Made by a program: the position numbers and the translations under genes
Notes under the pieces: generated by a model
What the model saw: the letters and a program-made list of their open reading frames with translations, nothing else
Database searches by the model: none
What the model was told of the DNA's origin: nothing
Origin: Chloroflexota bacterium
Lineage (GTDB): Bacteria; Chloroflexota; JAJPGV01
NCBI GenBank assembly: GCA_021325635.1
Contig: JAJPGV010000041.1
Coordinates: 1-64,000, forward strand
DNA length: 64,000 nt
Reading direction: 5' to 3'
Shown: piece by piece, positions 16,569 through 24,625 of the stretch
Layout: each line of letters begins with the position of its first letter
How positions within the stretch are numbered: position 1 is the first letter of the stretch

Positions 16569-17219
16569 ATGCAAGAGGAAATCGACAATCTGTGGCTGGC
16601 ACGCACCCTTCACCATCTCGGGGCGGTTCAGTTCGGTGATTTCAGCGTCGGCCGGAGCACCGTCCACTCACCGATCTACATCGACCTCAAGGTCATGCTG
16701 GGTGACCCCAGCGTCTTGCGAAACGCCGCTCGCCTCATCCAGAACGAGACCCGTTTCGGGCAGGCGCTGCGCCGGCCCAAGGTTGGCTGGTTCGACGTAG
16801 TCGCGGGCGTGCCCTATGGCGGCCTGCACCTGGCTACGGCCTTCTCCCTCGAAACCAACACGCCGCTCACCTACGCACGGCAGCCGCGAGAGGACGGCGG
16901 CCACGTGATCGAAGGCGTGCGCCAGGCAGGGGCTACCGCGCTGATCGTCGACGACCTCGTCACCGGCGGGCGCAGCATTCTCGAAACGGCAAATCTGTTT
17001 CGGCAAGAAGGGCTTCACGTCCAGGACGTCATCGTTCTGGTGGATCGAGATCAGGGCGCGGCCGAACGGTTGAAGCGGCACGGGCTCCACCTGATCTCGA
17101 TTCTCAAACTGTCGGTAATGCTGAACTTGTATGTTGCCGAAGGCTGGATCTCTGAAGACGAGCATCACAGCGCCGTGCAGTACATCGAGGCGGCGCGGGA
17201 GCGAAGCCGCAGCGAGTGA
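16569..17219 (+). CDS. pyrE: Orotate phosphoribosyltransferase
   Basis: PyrE joins orotate to PRPP to give orotidine 5'-phosphate in pyrimidine synthesis. The 216-residue product carries the PRPP-binding signature ALIVDDLVTGGRS, the catalytic loop region around TYARQPREDGGHVIEG, and the orotate-contacting N-terminal segment SPIYIDLK. The family start fits ATG 16569; a TTG at 16560 would add three residues and sits exactly where a leaderless transcript would start. The C-terminal part (LSVMLNLYVAEGWIS) is of the longer UMP-synthase-like type. It stands alone between the divergent glycosidase and fliK, 140 bp downstream. Confidence 0.93.
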   Translation: MQEEIDNLWLARTLHHLGAVQFGDFSVGRSTVHSPIYIDLKVMLGDPSVLRNAARLIQNETRFGQALRRPKVGWFDVVAGVPYGGLHLATAFSLETNTPLTYARQPREDGGHVIEGVRQAGATALIVDDLVTGGRSILETANLFRQEGLHVQDVIVLVDRDQGAAERLKRHGLHLISILKLSVMLNLYVAEGWISEDEHHSAVQYIEAARERSRSE

Positions 17220-17360
17220 TCTTTCCGTCCGGCAGCGAACGGACAGGTGTGGGGCATCCACGCCGGCAGCCCCAGGACGAGCCGCTCGAGCTCAGACTGC
17301 GTTGGTGCGGCCAGGCAGCCGAAGATCTAACCGGGCCTCGCAGGCAGGCCCCAGCTGGAA

Positions 17361-19265
17361 ATGGACGTTAACGCTCTCACCTCTCTGCTGAGCAGCGGCC
17401 AGGTGGCCCAGCGCTTCACGGCCGAAGAGGCCCATGCTCTGGTGCTGCGGGTTGGCGACGAGATGTACGCCACGATACTGGCGATGTTCGACGATCGGGT
17501 GCTGCTGGACCTCGATCAGGGCCAGCGCTTGACGGCCACCATCCAGACGGACCAGCCGCTGCTGCCGGGACAGGCAGTGCACGTCGAGGTGGTGGCGTCC
17601 ACCCCGCAGCAGATCGCGCTGCGCCTGTTGCAGGCGCCGCCCGAGCTGCCGTCAGCGAGGTCTGCTCAGGTACTGGGTGCGCTGGGTTTGCCGGACGACG
17701 CGCTGAATCAAGGCGCGGTTGAGGCGCTGGTGGCCGAAGGCCAGCCGGTTACCCGCGCCTCGGTGGAGGATTTACGCTCGGCTGCGATCGCCGCGAAGGC
17801 GGGGGACCTGATCTCGTTTCGAGCGCTCGCGTTCGCACTGGCCAACGATCTCCCACTTACCCCCGGCCTGCTCACGGTTATTCGCCAGGGGTTGGCTGGG
17901 CCGTCGTATCCCGTGCTGGCTGATACCGCGCGGCAGCACGTCGAGGCGCTCCTGCAAGCGCTGCCGTCGAGCCTTCAAGATGGATCCTTCCGCGAGCAGC
18001 TGGCCCAGCTTCTCGGCCAGCTGGCTGTCTTAGCCGGAGACTCGGCCGGTGAAGGTGGGCTGGAGGCCGCGATCCGCCAGGTGGCGACCAGCTTGGAGCG
18101 ACTGCTCGCCGGCGCCGGCCAGGGCACTCCGGCGACAGCGCCCGACGACAGTCGCGTCCAGGGCGAGGGGCAGACTGGCACGCCGAGCCCTCCGGCGGCG
18201 CAAGCTGCCGAGGGTTCGCTAGCCGTACGTCCAAACGCGCCGGCCGAGGTTGGGACGGCAGGGTCGAGCTCAGCCGGAAAGCTTGCGCAGCAGCAGGGTG
18301 CGCCGGCCGCGTCCGAAGCACCGAACCCAGGAAGGGCCCAGCCCGGAGCACCTGGCGTGGACCAGGCTCCGGTGGCAGCCGAGACCGGAGGTGGTCCCGC
18401 CGACGGCCAGGTCAGTTCGGGTCTCACAGGGCTTTCTGCCGAGGCGCCGGCGGCCGATGCTGGGCAACCAGCCGTTGCTCTGGCCGGGAGCCAGGACGGC
18501 GCGGACATGGCGAGCGCCGCTCCGCCGGCTGAAGGCGTTCCTGTGAGCGCCGGGGGATTCGAGGATCGGCCGCTGCGTTCCTCAGGCCCGCCGGTTCCAG
18601 CGGAGCTCGTGCATCGCGCTGACGATAGCGCCGCCCGGGCGGCGGCGCCGCAGGCATCAGAGGCGACCAAGCCCGCGGAGAGCGCTCTGCCGGCGCAGTG
18701 GGCTGTGCGAGGGGCGGTGGTCGCGCTGGACAGGGCGCTCGTTGACGGTGGGCTGCCTCCGAGCGCCACGACGTTGGCGGAAACGGTGAGGAACGATCTT
18801 CGCCAGCTGATTCACAGCATGCAGTTCAATCAGCTGCAGAACGCCCTTGCTGTGCCTACGCCCGGCAATTCACAGTACCTCACCTTCAGTCTCCCGCTCT
18901 CTGGCGGAGCCCAAGCCGAGGAAGCCGAGCTGCGTGTCTCTTATAAGCACAGCGATGGCAAGCCGCTCGTCGATCCGGACGACGTGCACGTCGTGATCTC
19001 CCTCAACCTTTCGCATTTGAAGCGGGTGACCACCATCCTGCACCTGTATCATGGCCGCCTCAGCTGTCAGATGCAGGCCGAGACGGTCGAGACGCAGCGC
19101 TTACTCACGCTGTCGGCGAGCGAGCTTCAGCAAAGTCTCCAACAGCTTGGCTTCGCGGTGGACCCCATTCGCTGCGCCATGGAGTCGGGTCCTATCGTCG
19201 GATCCCGCGCGGCAGGCGGCCGTATGCCTGCGCCCGCGCTGTCCCGCGTGAACGTGACGGCATGA
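17361..19265 (+). CDS. fliK: Flagellar hook-length control protein FliK-like
   Basis: FliK is an exported ruler that measures hook length and switches export specificity through FlhB. The 634-residue product has a folded N-terminal part (1-200), a long disordered Ala/Pro/Gly/Glu-rich ruler (about 240-430), and a C-terminal domain (about 470-615) matching the Flg_hook fold: paired strands ending in RVSYKHSDGKPL, then HVVISLNLSHLKRVTTILHLYHGRLSCQ split by turns, and a final ELQQSLQQLGF. The start at ATG 17361 needs no upstream extension. The next gene encodes an FlhB C-domain homologue, the partner of FliK, which supports the call. Confidence 0.85.
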   Translation: MDVNALTSLLSSGQVAQRFTAEEAHALVLRVGDEMYATILAMFDDRVLLDLDQGQRLTATIQTDQPLLPGQAVHVEVVASTPQQIALRLLQAPPELPSARSAQVLGALGLPDDALNQGAVEALVAEGQPVTRASVEDLRSAAIAAKAGDLISFRALAFALANDLPLTPGLLTVIRQGLAGPSYPVLADTARQHVEALLQALPSSLQDGSFREQLAQLLGQLAVLAGDSAGEGGLEAAIRQVATSLERLLAGAGQGTPATAPDDSRVQGEGQTGTPSPPAAQAAEGSLAVRPNAPAEVGTAGSSSAGKLAQQQGAPAASEAPNPGRAQPGAPGVDQAPVAAETGGGPADGQVSSGLTGLSAEAPAADAGQPAVALAGSQDGADMASAAPPAEGVPVSAGGFEDRPLRSSGPPVPAELVHRADDSAARAAAPQASEATKPAESALPAQWAVRGAVVALDRALVDGGLPPSATTLAETVRNDLRQLIHSMQFNQLQNALAVPTPGNSQYLTFSLPLSGGAQAEEAELRVSYKHSDGKPLVDPDDVHVVISLNLSHLKRVTTILHLYHGRLSCQMQAETVETQRLLTLSASELQQSLQQLGFAVDPIRCAMESGPIVGSRAAGGRMPAPALSRVNVTA

Positions 19266-19299
19266 TGACCCCGTTTGCGGCGCCCCGAGCAGGCTGATT

Positions 19300-19626
19300 G
19301 TGATCCGCTATTACGGGCGCCGGCAGAAGCCGCGCCGCCGGATCAAGACGGCCGTCGCGCTGGAGTACCAGCGCGGGCGCGATCCCGCTCCGACAGTCAC
19401 CGCGTCGGGACGCGGTGAGCTGGCAGAGCAGATCATCAGCCTCGCTCGAGCGCATGGCGTATACATCCAGGAGGACCCCCAGCTCGCTGACATCCTGGCC
19501 GATCTCGATCTGGGTGAGGCTATTCCGCGACAGCTCTACCAGGTGGTGGCCGAGGTGCTGGCCTTCGTCTATCAGCTCAACGCCGAGCAGCGTGCCGCAG
19601 CGCCCCAAGAGCAGCCCCAGGCATGA
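19300..19626 (+). CDS. FlhB C-terminal-domain homologue (FhlB/YlqH type)
   Basis: This is a 108-residue stand-alone relative of the cytoplasmic domain of FlhB/EscU export-switch proteins. The family pattern is clear: TAVALEYQRG, ELAEQIISLARAHGVYIQED, then IPRQLYQVVAEVLAFVYQL. The autocleavage NPTH of full FlhB is absent, as in the Bacillus YlqH and similar small paralogues, which sit next to fliK there too. GTG 19300 follows the fliK stop by 34 bp and is probably cotranscribed. It is predicted to modulate hook-filament export switching. Confidence 0.85.
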   Translation: MIRYYGRRQKPRRRIKTAVALEYQRGRDPAPTVTASGRGELAEQIISLARAHGVYIQEDPQLADILADLDLGEAIPRQLYQVVAEVLAFVYQLNAEQRAAAPQEQPQA

Positions 19627-19684
19627 ACGCTGGCGATGCACATAAGGGGAAAAAGCGGCGAAATCGGAGATGGTCCCTATTGGC

Positions 19685-19713
19685 TGGACATGTCAGCAGA
19701 GGCAGACTCTAAT
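19685..19713 (+). promoter_or_regulatory. Promoter of the LPxTG beta-propeller gene
   Basis: TGGACA (19685-19690), a 17-bp spacer, then TCTAAT (19708-19713). The ATG at 19722 lies eight bases after the -10, so the mRNA is predicted to be leaderless or nearly so. Confidence 0.6.
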
Positions 19714-19721
19714 TAGCGCGA

Positions 19722-20915
19722 ATGACTAGTTCGACACGACGTTTTCGCCGGCTGGGCGGCTCTGGCTTCCTGGCTGCCTGCTGCGCATTGAGCATCGCGG
19801 TGTCCAGCGCGAGTGCGAATGGCATTGGCTCGGCTTACGTGGCCAACAGCGGGGCCAACCAGCTGACTATCGTCGACGTGGAAGGCATGGCGGCGGTCGA
19901 CGTCATTGCAACCAAGTCGCAGCCGGCCGGAATTGAGGTATCGAGCGACGGCAAGGTGATTTACGTCACCGAGCCGAGCGCAAACGACTTGATGCTGATA
20001 AGCCGCGACGATTATTCGCCCATTGGCAACGTCCAGGTCGGCACGGCACCTGTGGCCGTGACCGTGAGCCGTGATGGCAAGCTGGCGTTCGTTGCGAACT
20101 CTGGCTCGAACAACGTGACCGTGGTCGATACGGCCGCCAAGACCGTCGTCAAAACGCTGCCGGCCGGCAACCAGCCGAAGGCTACGGCTCTGCTGCCCGA
20201 CGGCAGGACGCTCATCGTGGCCAACTCGGCGGGTGGCACGGTCACCTTTGACGACGTTTCCGCGGGGACGAAGATCGCCGACGTGACCGTGGAGCGGGGG
20301 CCCTCGGCCATCCTGCTTTCGGCTGATGGGAAGACTGCCTACGTGGCCAACAAGGATGGCAACGCGGTGTCAGTGATCGATACCGCCAGCCGGTCTCTCA
20401 CGGCCACCATCGCCACCGGTGTCGGACCCGTGGACCTCGCGGCCAGCCCGAATGGCCAATCACTGTACACGGCGGATGCAGGCTCCAACGACATAGGCGT
20501 CATCGACATTGCGGGGCGGCGTCTGACCGACACGATCCCTGTCGGCCAGGGACCGTCAGGAATTGCCTGGAACAAGGACAAGAGCCTGCTGCTGGTTTCG
20601 AACACCGGCGACAGCACCATGACCTTCGTGGATCCCGCCTCCAAAACGGCGCGGCAGACGATCAAGCTGAGCAAGGCGCCGGTCAGTCTTGCCGTGGCCT
20701 ACGCCGAGCCTGAGCCTGGAACAACCGTTACTGGCCAGGCCGGTGTGGTTGTGGGGACGGGCGGTAACCAGACTGTGGTTCGGGCGCTGCCCAAGACAGG
20801 CCTGGGCGGCCCGAGCGCCGCTCTGCCGGTCCTTGCGCTGGGGATGGCCGGTCTGGCTGCCGCGGCTGCCGTTGCCTGGCGGATGGCCCGAGCGCTGGCG
20901 GCTCGTTCTCGCTAA
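19722..20915 (+). CDS. Surface-anchored YVTN beta-propeller protein with LPxTG signal
   Basis: This is a 397-residue exported protein. Residues 1-32 are a signal peptide with an Arg-rich n-region. Residues about 35-320 are seven or so repeats of about 42 residues of YVTN/NHL type (for example VIYVTEPSANDLMLI, AFVANSGSNNVTVVDT, AYVANKDGNAVSVIDT), which build a beta-propeller. The C-terminus is a sorting signal: ALPKTG near residue 355, a hydrophobic helix, and an RMARALAARSR tail. A sortase would cleave after Thr and link it to the cell wall, which implies a monoderm envelope. No sortase is in the window. Ligand unknown; propellers of this type often bind proteins or polysaccharides. Confidence 0.88.
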   Translation: MTSSTRRFRRLGGSGFLAACCALSIAVSSASANGIGSAYVANSGANQLTIVDVEGMAAVDVIATKSQPAGIEVSSDGKVIYVTEPSANDLMLISRDDYSPIGNVQVGTAPVAVTVSRDGKLAFVANSGSNNVTVVDTAAKTVVKTLPAGNQPKATALLPDGRTLIVANSAGGTVTFDDVSAGTKIADVTVERGPSAILLSADGKTAYVANKDGNAVSVIDTASRSLTATIATGVGPVDLAASPNGQSLYTADAGSNDIGVIDIAGRRLTDTIPVGQGPSGIAWNKDKSLLLVSNTGDSTMTFVDPASKTARQTIKLSKAPVSLAVAYAEPEPGTTVTGQAGVVVGTGGNQTVVRALPKTGLGGPSAALPVLALGMAGLAAAAAVAWRMARALAARSR

Positions 20916-21079
20916 AGCCGCTCTTCTCGGAGGTCATAAGCCGCGCTCGAGCCCATAGGGCTTCCTGCACCGAAGCGGGCTTTCCCCGTAACGTCCGGTT
21001 CAGTTGAGCCGGCCTCGGGTCTCGTCTCACGCGCGTCATGAACTGGCTTCGGGCGGCTGAAGGCTGGCCCGCTCCAGGC

Positions 21080-21134
21080 GCGGCTCTGTCGAACTTGCAC
21101 ACCGCGCGGCCTCTGTCGAACCGCACACACCGCG
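21080..21134. repeat. Two-copy imperfect direct repeat, 27-28 bp
   Basis: Two adjacent units (21080-21106 and 21107-21134) share CTCTGTCGAAC and CACACCGCG with small changes. It lies in the 257-bp gap between the propeller gene and the convergent chemoreceptor gene, which otherwise shows no gene. It could be an operator-like or decayed sequence. Confidence 0.5.
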
Positions 21135-21172
21135 TGGGATAGACGAGACGGCAGCCCCTGCCCGTGTCGAGG

Positions 21173-22453
21173 TTAGCGGGCGGCGGCTAGGGACCCGGCG
21201 CTGCCGTTGCGGGCATAGACGGCACGCCGCTCGGCCAGGGCCTGAGCGAGGCTTCGGGTACTGGCCGTGTTCTCGCGTGCGATGGCAGCTACTGCCTCGA
21301 CCCAGGAGTTGATCTGCTCGATGTCCTGCAGCAGATTGGCGGTGACCATGCTGTTGTTCTTCAGCTTGTCGCCCTGGCTCTCGACCGCGTTCACGATCTC
21401 GTTCGCCGCCGCGGTCATTTCCTCCACGGCAGCGGAGATGTTCTGGACCTGTTCGCTGTTGCGGGCCACGCTGTCGAGGATCTGCTGCAGCGCATTGCCG
21501 GCCTCGGAGCCCAGGTTGGAGCCCTCCTCGACCTCCTGTGACCCCACGTGCATGGCTTCCACCGCGGCGGCAGTCTCATCCTGGGTGGTCTTGATGAGCT
21601 CGCTGATGTCCTTGGTCGCCCGACTGGTTCGTTCGGCCAGCTTGCGCACCTCGCTGGCAACGACGGCGAAGCCTTTGCCCTGCTCGCCCGCTCGAGCGGC
21701 CTCGATGGCGGCGTTCAATGCCAACAGGTTGGTCTGATCGGCGATGTCGTCGATCAGCTTCACGATGTCGCCAATCTGATTTGCCCGCGCTGCCAGCTGC
21801 TGAACCTTCTCCGCCGAGCTCAGCACAGTCTGCTTGATCAGGCCGATGCTCTGGATGGTGCGGCGCACCGCGTCCTCGCCCTGCTGGGCCATGGAAGCCG
21901 CTTCTTCGGACGACGCCGCAACTTTCTGCGCGTTGGTAGCCGTCTCTTCCAGGGCACGTGAGATCTCGACGACCGAGTGGATGACGTTCTCCGTCGCTGA
22001 GATGTTGTCCTTCGTGGCCTTTTCAGCCAGCTCCATCGTTTCCGCCAGCTTGGCGGCAACGGTTTGCGCCTTTTCGGCCTTGTCGAGCTGCGAGGCTGAG
22101 CCGTCGGCTACCGAAGAGATGGTGGTCGCGGCCGTGTCCAGCGTCTCCATGGAGTCATCGGCGCCGGCTGTTGTCCTAGTCTGCTTCAGATTTTCGGCGG
22201 TCTCGGCGAGCTGAGCGCTGAGGCCCTGGATTTGGCCGTTCGCTTGATCCAGCTGCTTGGCCCGAGCAGCCAGCAGGGCGAGCAGATGCTGGCTGCCGTA
22301 CAGCGCACCGCCCACCGATAAGGCTCCGGCGAGAACGGCCAGAATCGCGGTCAGCACCGAGCCCGATAGCAGGCAGACGACCAGGATAATGGCATCGAGG
22401 ATGGCGGCGGCGACCGCCGCGGCAAGCAAGGCAGAACGTGCTGACGAACTCAT
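21173..22453 (-). CDS. Methyl-accepting chemotaxis-like protein without periplasmic sensor
   Basis: This is a 426-residue protein with two closely spaced membrane helices at residues about 8-55 and no extracytoplasmic domain between them. A coiled coil follows, then an MCP signalling domain whose tip is conserved: [20 protein letters not shown] and [18 protein letters not shown]. The tip contacts CheA/CheW. The absence of a ligand domain suggests it senses membrane state, interacts with another sensor, or binds something in the cytoplasm. Ribosome binding site GAGGAAAAC precedes ATG 22453. Location near fliK fits motility. No cheA or cheW is in the window. Confidence 0.9.
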   Translation of the reverse strand: MSSSARSALLAAAVAAAILDAIILVVCLLSGSVLTAILAVLAGALSVGGALYGSQHLLALLAARAKQLDQANGQIQGLSAQLAETAENLKQTRTTAGADDSMETLDTAATTISSVADGSASQLDKAEKAQTVAAKLAETMELAEKATKDNISATENVIHSVVEISRALEETATNAQKVAASSEEAASMAQQGEDAVRRTIQSIGLIKQTVLSSAEKVQQLAARANQIGDIVKLIDDIADQTNLLALNAAIEAARAGEQGKGFAVVASEVRKLAERTSRATKDISELIKTTQDETAAAVEAMHVGSQEVEEGSNLGSEAGNALQQILDSVARNSEQVQNISAAVEEMTAAANEIVNAVESQGDKLKNNSMVTANLLQDIEQINSWVEAVAAIARENTASTRSLAQALAERRAVYARNGSAGSLAAAR

Positions 22454-22491
22454 GAGCTGTTTTCCTCAGAGGGAGTCGAGTTTGATTCTAG

Positions 22492-24102
22492 TCATTCCCA
22501 CTCAATTGTCCCAGGGGGTTTAGACGTAATGTCATAGACAACTCGGTTTACGCCGCCCACTTCGTTGACGATGCGGTTGGAGATGCGCGCCAGCAGCTCG
22601 TGCGGCAGCCGCGCCCAGTCGGCGGTCATAGCATCCTGGCTGGTCACCGCTCTGACGGCCACGACATTGGAGTACGTGCGGGCGTCACCCATGACCCCGA
22701 CGCTGCGCAGTGGTGTGAGCACGGCGAACGACTGCCACAGATCTCGGTACAAGCCGGCCGCGCGGATCTCCTGCTCCACGATGGCGTCGGCCTCGCGCAG
22801 CGTATCAAGCCGCTGGCGCGTGACCTCGCCAATCACCCGGACGGCTAATCCGGGTCCGGGAAAGGGCTGACGCCAGACCATGTCCTCGGGCAGCCCGAGT
22901 TGAAGCCCAACCTCCCGAACCTCATCTTTGAACAGATAGCGGAGCGGCTCAACCAGCTTGAAGGGCATGTCTTTGGGTAGGCCGCCGACATTGTGGTGCG
23001 TCTTGATCTTGTGGGCGGCTGTGGTGTCGTGGGAAGTGCTCTCGATGACGTCCGGATACAGGGTGCCCTGCGCCAGGAAGTCGACCGTCCCCACTCGCGG
23101 GCTGTCGACCTCCGCCATGAACACGCGAATGAACTCGTCCCCGATGATCTTGCGCTTCTCTTCGGGGTCTTCCACTCCAGCCAGACGGTTGAGGAAGCGA
23201 TCGCTGGCGTCGACGTGGACCAGATTGAGGTGATAGTGGCGGCCAAAGGTCTCGATGACCTGCTGGGCCTCGTCCTTTCGCAGCAGGCCGTTGTCGACAA
23301 AGACGCACACCAGCCTGTCGCCGATGGCTTCATTGAGCAGTAACGCGACCACCGACGAGTCCACACCGCCGCTCAGGGCGCACAGCACGCGCTGGGAGCC
23401 CACCTGCTCCCGAATGCGTTCAATCGCTTCGTGGGCGATGGATCCGGCCGTCCAGGTTCCATGGCAGCCGCAGTACTCGAACAGGAAGTTGCGCAGGATG
23501 TCGGTTCCCTGGGGCGTGTGCAGGACTTCCGGGTGGAATTGGATCCCGGCGATACGGCCGTTGTCGATTGCCGCCAGCGGTGAGTTGCTGGTGCTGGCTA
23601 CAGCGTGAAATCCCGGCGGGAGTGAAGCCACTGCGTCGCCGTGGCTCATCCAGACTTGCAGCTCGCCCGAAAGCTTCCGGAACAGCGGACTGTCGCCTTC
23701 AACAACGCGCAGCTCGGCTGCTCCGAACTCACGCTTCTGAAACGGCTCGACCTTGCCCCCCAGCTCATGGGTCAGCAGCTGCAGTCCGTAGCAGATTCCC
23801 AGGACGGGAATTTCCCCGGAGAACACTCGCTCATCACAGCGCGGCGCATTCTCGTCGTACACGCTGCTGGGGCTGCCTGACAGGATGATCCCGCGCGGCT
23901 TGCGCCGCACGATCTCTTCCCAGGGGGTGTCGTGCGGCAAGAACTCGCTGTAGACGTGGCATTCCCGCACGCGTCGGGCGATGAGGCGGCTGGTTTGCCC
24001 GCCGAAGTCGAGCACGATAATCGTTTCGGCCGACGTGGTGTCTGCCGATGCCCGAGGGGAAGCAGCCGAAGCCCGGGGGCTGAGTGTCTCCGTCCCTTCC
24101 AT
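22492..24102 (-). CDS. guaA: GMP synthase (glutamine-hydrolysing)
   Basis: GuaA converts XMP to GMP using glutamine and ATP. It is 536 residues long. The N-terminal class I amidotransferase has the nucleophile in [10 protein letters not shown] and the His-Glu pair in FHPEVLHT. The ATP pyrophosphatase domain has the P-loop [12 protein letters not shown]. The C-terminal dimerisation domain ends in the invariant [10 protein letters not shown]. The frame extends to 24273, but ATG 24102 is chosen because the amidotransferase fold begins at IIVLDFGGQ, about 27 residues later. That short Ser/Ala-rich leader is unusual. The upstream small HTH gene on the same strand ends 73 bp before it. Confidence 0.97.
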   Translation of the reverse strand: MEGTETLSPRASAASPRASADTTSAETIIVLDFGGQTSRLIARRVRECHVYSEFLPHDTPWEEIVRRKPRGIILSGSPSSVYDENAPRCDERVFSGEIPVLGICYGLQLLTHELGGKVEPFQKREFGAAELRVVEGDSPLFRKLSGELQVWMSHGDAVASLPPGFHAVASTSNSPLAAIDNGRIAGIQFHPEVLHTPQGTDILRNFLFEYCGCHGTWTAGSIAHEAIERIREQVGSQRVLCALSGGVDSSVVALLLNEAIGDRLVCVFVDNGLLRKDEAQQVIETFGRHYHLNLVHVDASDRFLNRLAGVEDPEEKRKIIGDEFIRVFMAEVDSPRVGTVDFLAQGTLYPDVIESTSHDTTAAHKIKTHHNVGGLPKDMPFKLVEPLRYLFKDEVREVGLQLGLPEDMVWRQPFPGPGLAVRVIGEVTRQRLDTLREADAIVEQEIRAAGLYRDLWQSFAVLTPLRSVGVMGDARTYSNVVAVRAVTSQDAMTADWARLPHELLARISNRIVNEVGGVNRVVYDITSKPPGTIEWE

Positions 24103-24175
24103 TACCGCGACAGAACGCCTGGCCGCGATGCTCCCGTCGCCGGCACGAACTGCACCAAGCGGCTCAGCACCACCT

Positions 24176-24361
24176 CTAGGTTCGCGCCGGGCTGTCTTGC
24201 AGGAACTGCTGGAACTCGTCGAGCGTGACGCCCGCCTCTTTCGCCGCCTGCTCGATGCTGATGCGCCCTTCACGATAACGGCCGGCGGCCGCGGCCATGG
24301 CCGCCCAGCGAGTCAGGCGATTGCGCGGTGCGCGTCGTTCGGTTTGTGGGTTATCTGGCAC
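24176..24361 (-). CDS. Small helix-turn-helix protein (UPF0175-like)
   Basis: This is a 61-residue basic protein ending in a helix-turn-helix-like stretch: [20 protein letters not shown], followed by DEFQQFLQ. That resembles the UPF0175/antitoxin type, in which a small HTH represses its own operon. GTG 24361 is chosen because AGGA lies six bases upstream; a TTG at 24406 would extend it by 15 residues. It lies between tRNA-Gln and guaA on the same strand. No toxin-like partner follows; guaA comes next, so autoregulation of guaA is possible but unsupported. Confidence 0.6.
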   Translation of the reverse strand: MPDNPQTERRAPRNRLTRWAAMAAAAGRYREGRISIEQAAKEAGVTLDEFQQFLQDSPART

Positions 24362-24443
24362 TGATGTTCCTAGCAAATTTGAGCATATTGTCGGCCGGTC
24401 ACGCAATCACAGTGGCCCATTCGGCAGTTGGAGCGGGTTTGAG

Positions 24444-24514
24444 CTGGGGAGCAGGGATTCGAACCCCGGCACCGTGATCCAGAGTCACGTGTCCTACCGC
24501 TAGACGACTCCCCA
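24444..24514 (-). tRNA. tRNA-Gln (anticodon CTG)
   Basis: The minus strand folds into a cloverleaf with a 7-bp acceptor stem (TGGGGAG at the 5' end pairing with CTCCCCA), a T-loop GTTCGAATC, and an anticodon stem CGTGA/TCACG enclosing CTCTGGA, giving anticodon CUG. The 3' CCA is not encoded. Confidence 0.92.
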
Positions 24515-24529
24515 AGAGAGACATCGCGC

Positions 24530-24535
24530 ATTATA
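24530..24535 (-). promoter_or_regulatory. -10 box of tRNA-Gln
   Basis: On the minus strand TATAATGCGC starts at 24535, 15 bp before the tRNA. The same core ATAATGCGC occurs ahead of tmk and of the gene at 60148. Confidence 0.5.
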
Positions 24536-24625
24536 GCGATTGGGTATCGACGGCCGGGAGCAAACGAGCCGGCGAAAAGAGCGATCGTGAACAGGCAGAT
24601 CGCCTGCTCGGTGCACATTGGCCTG

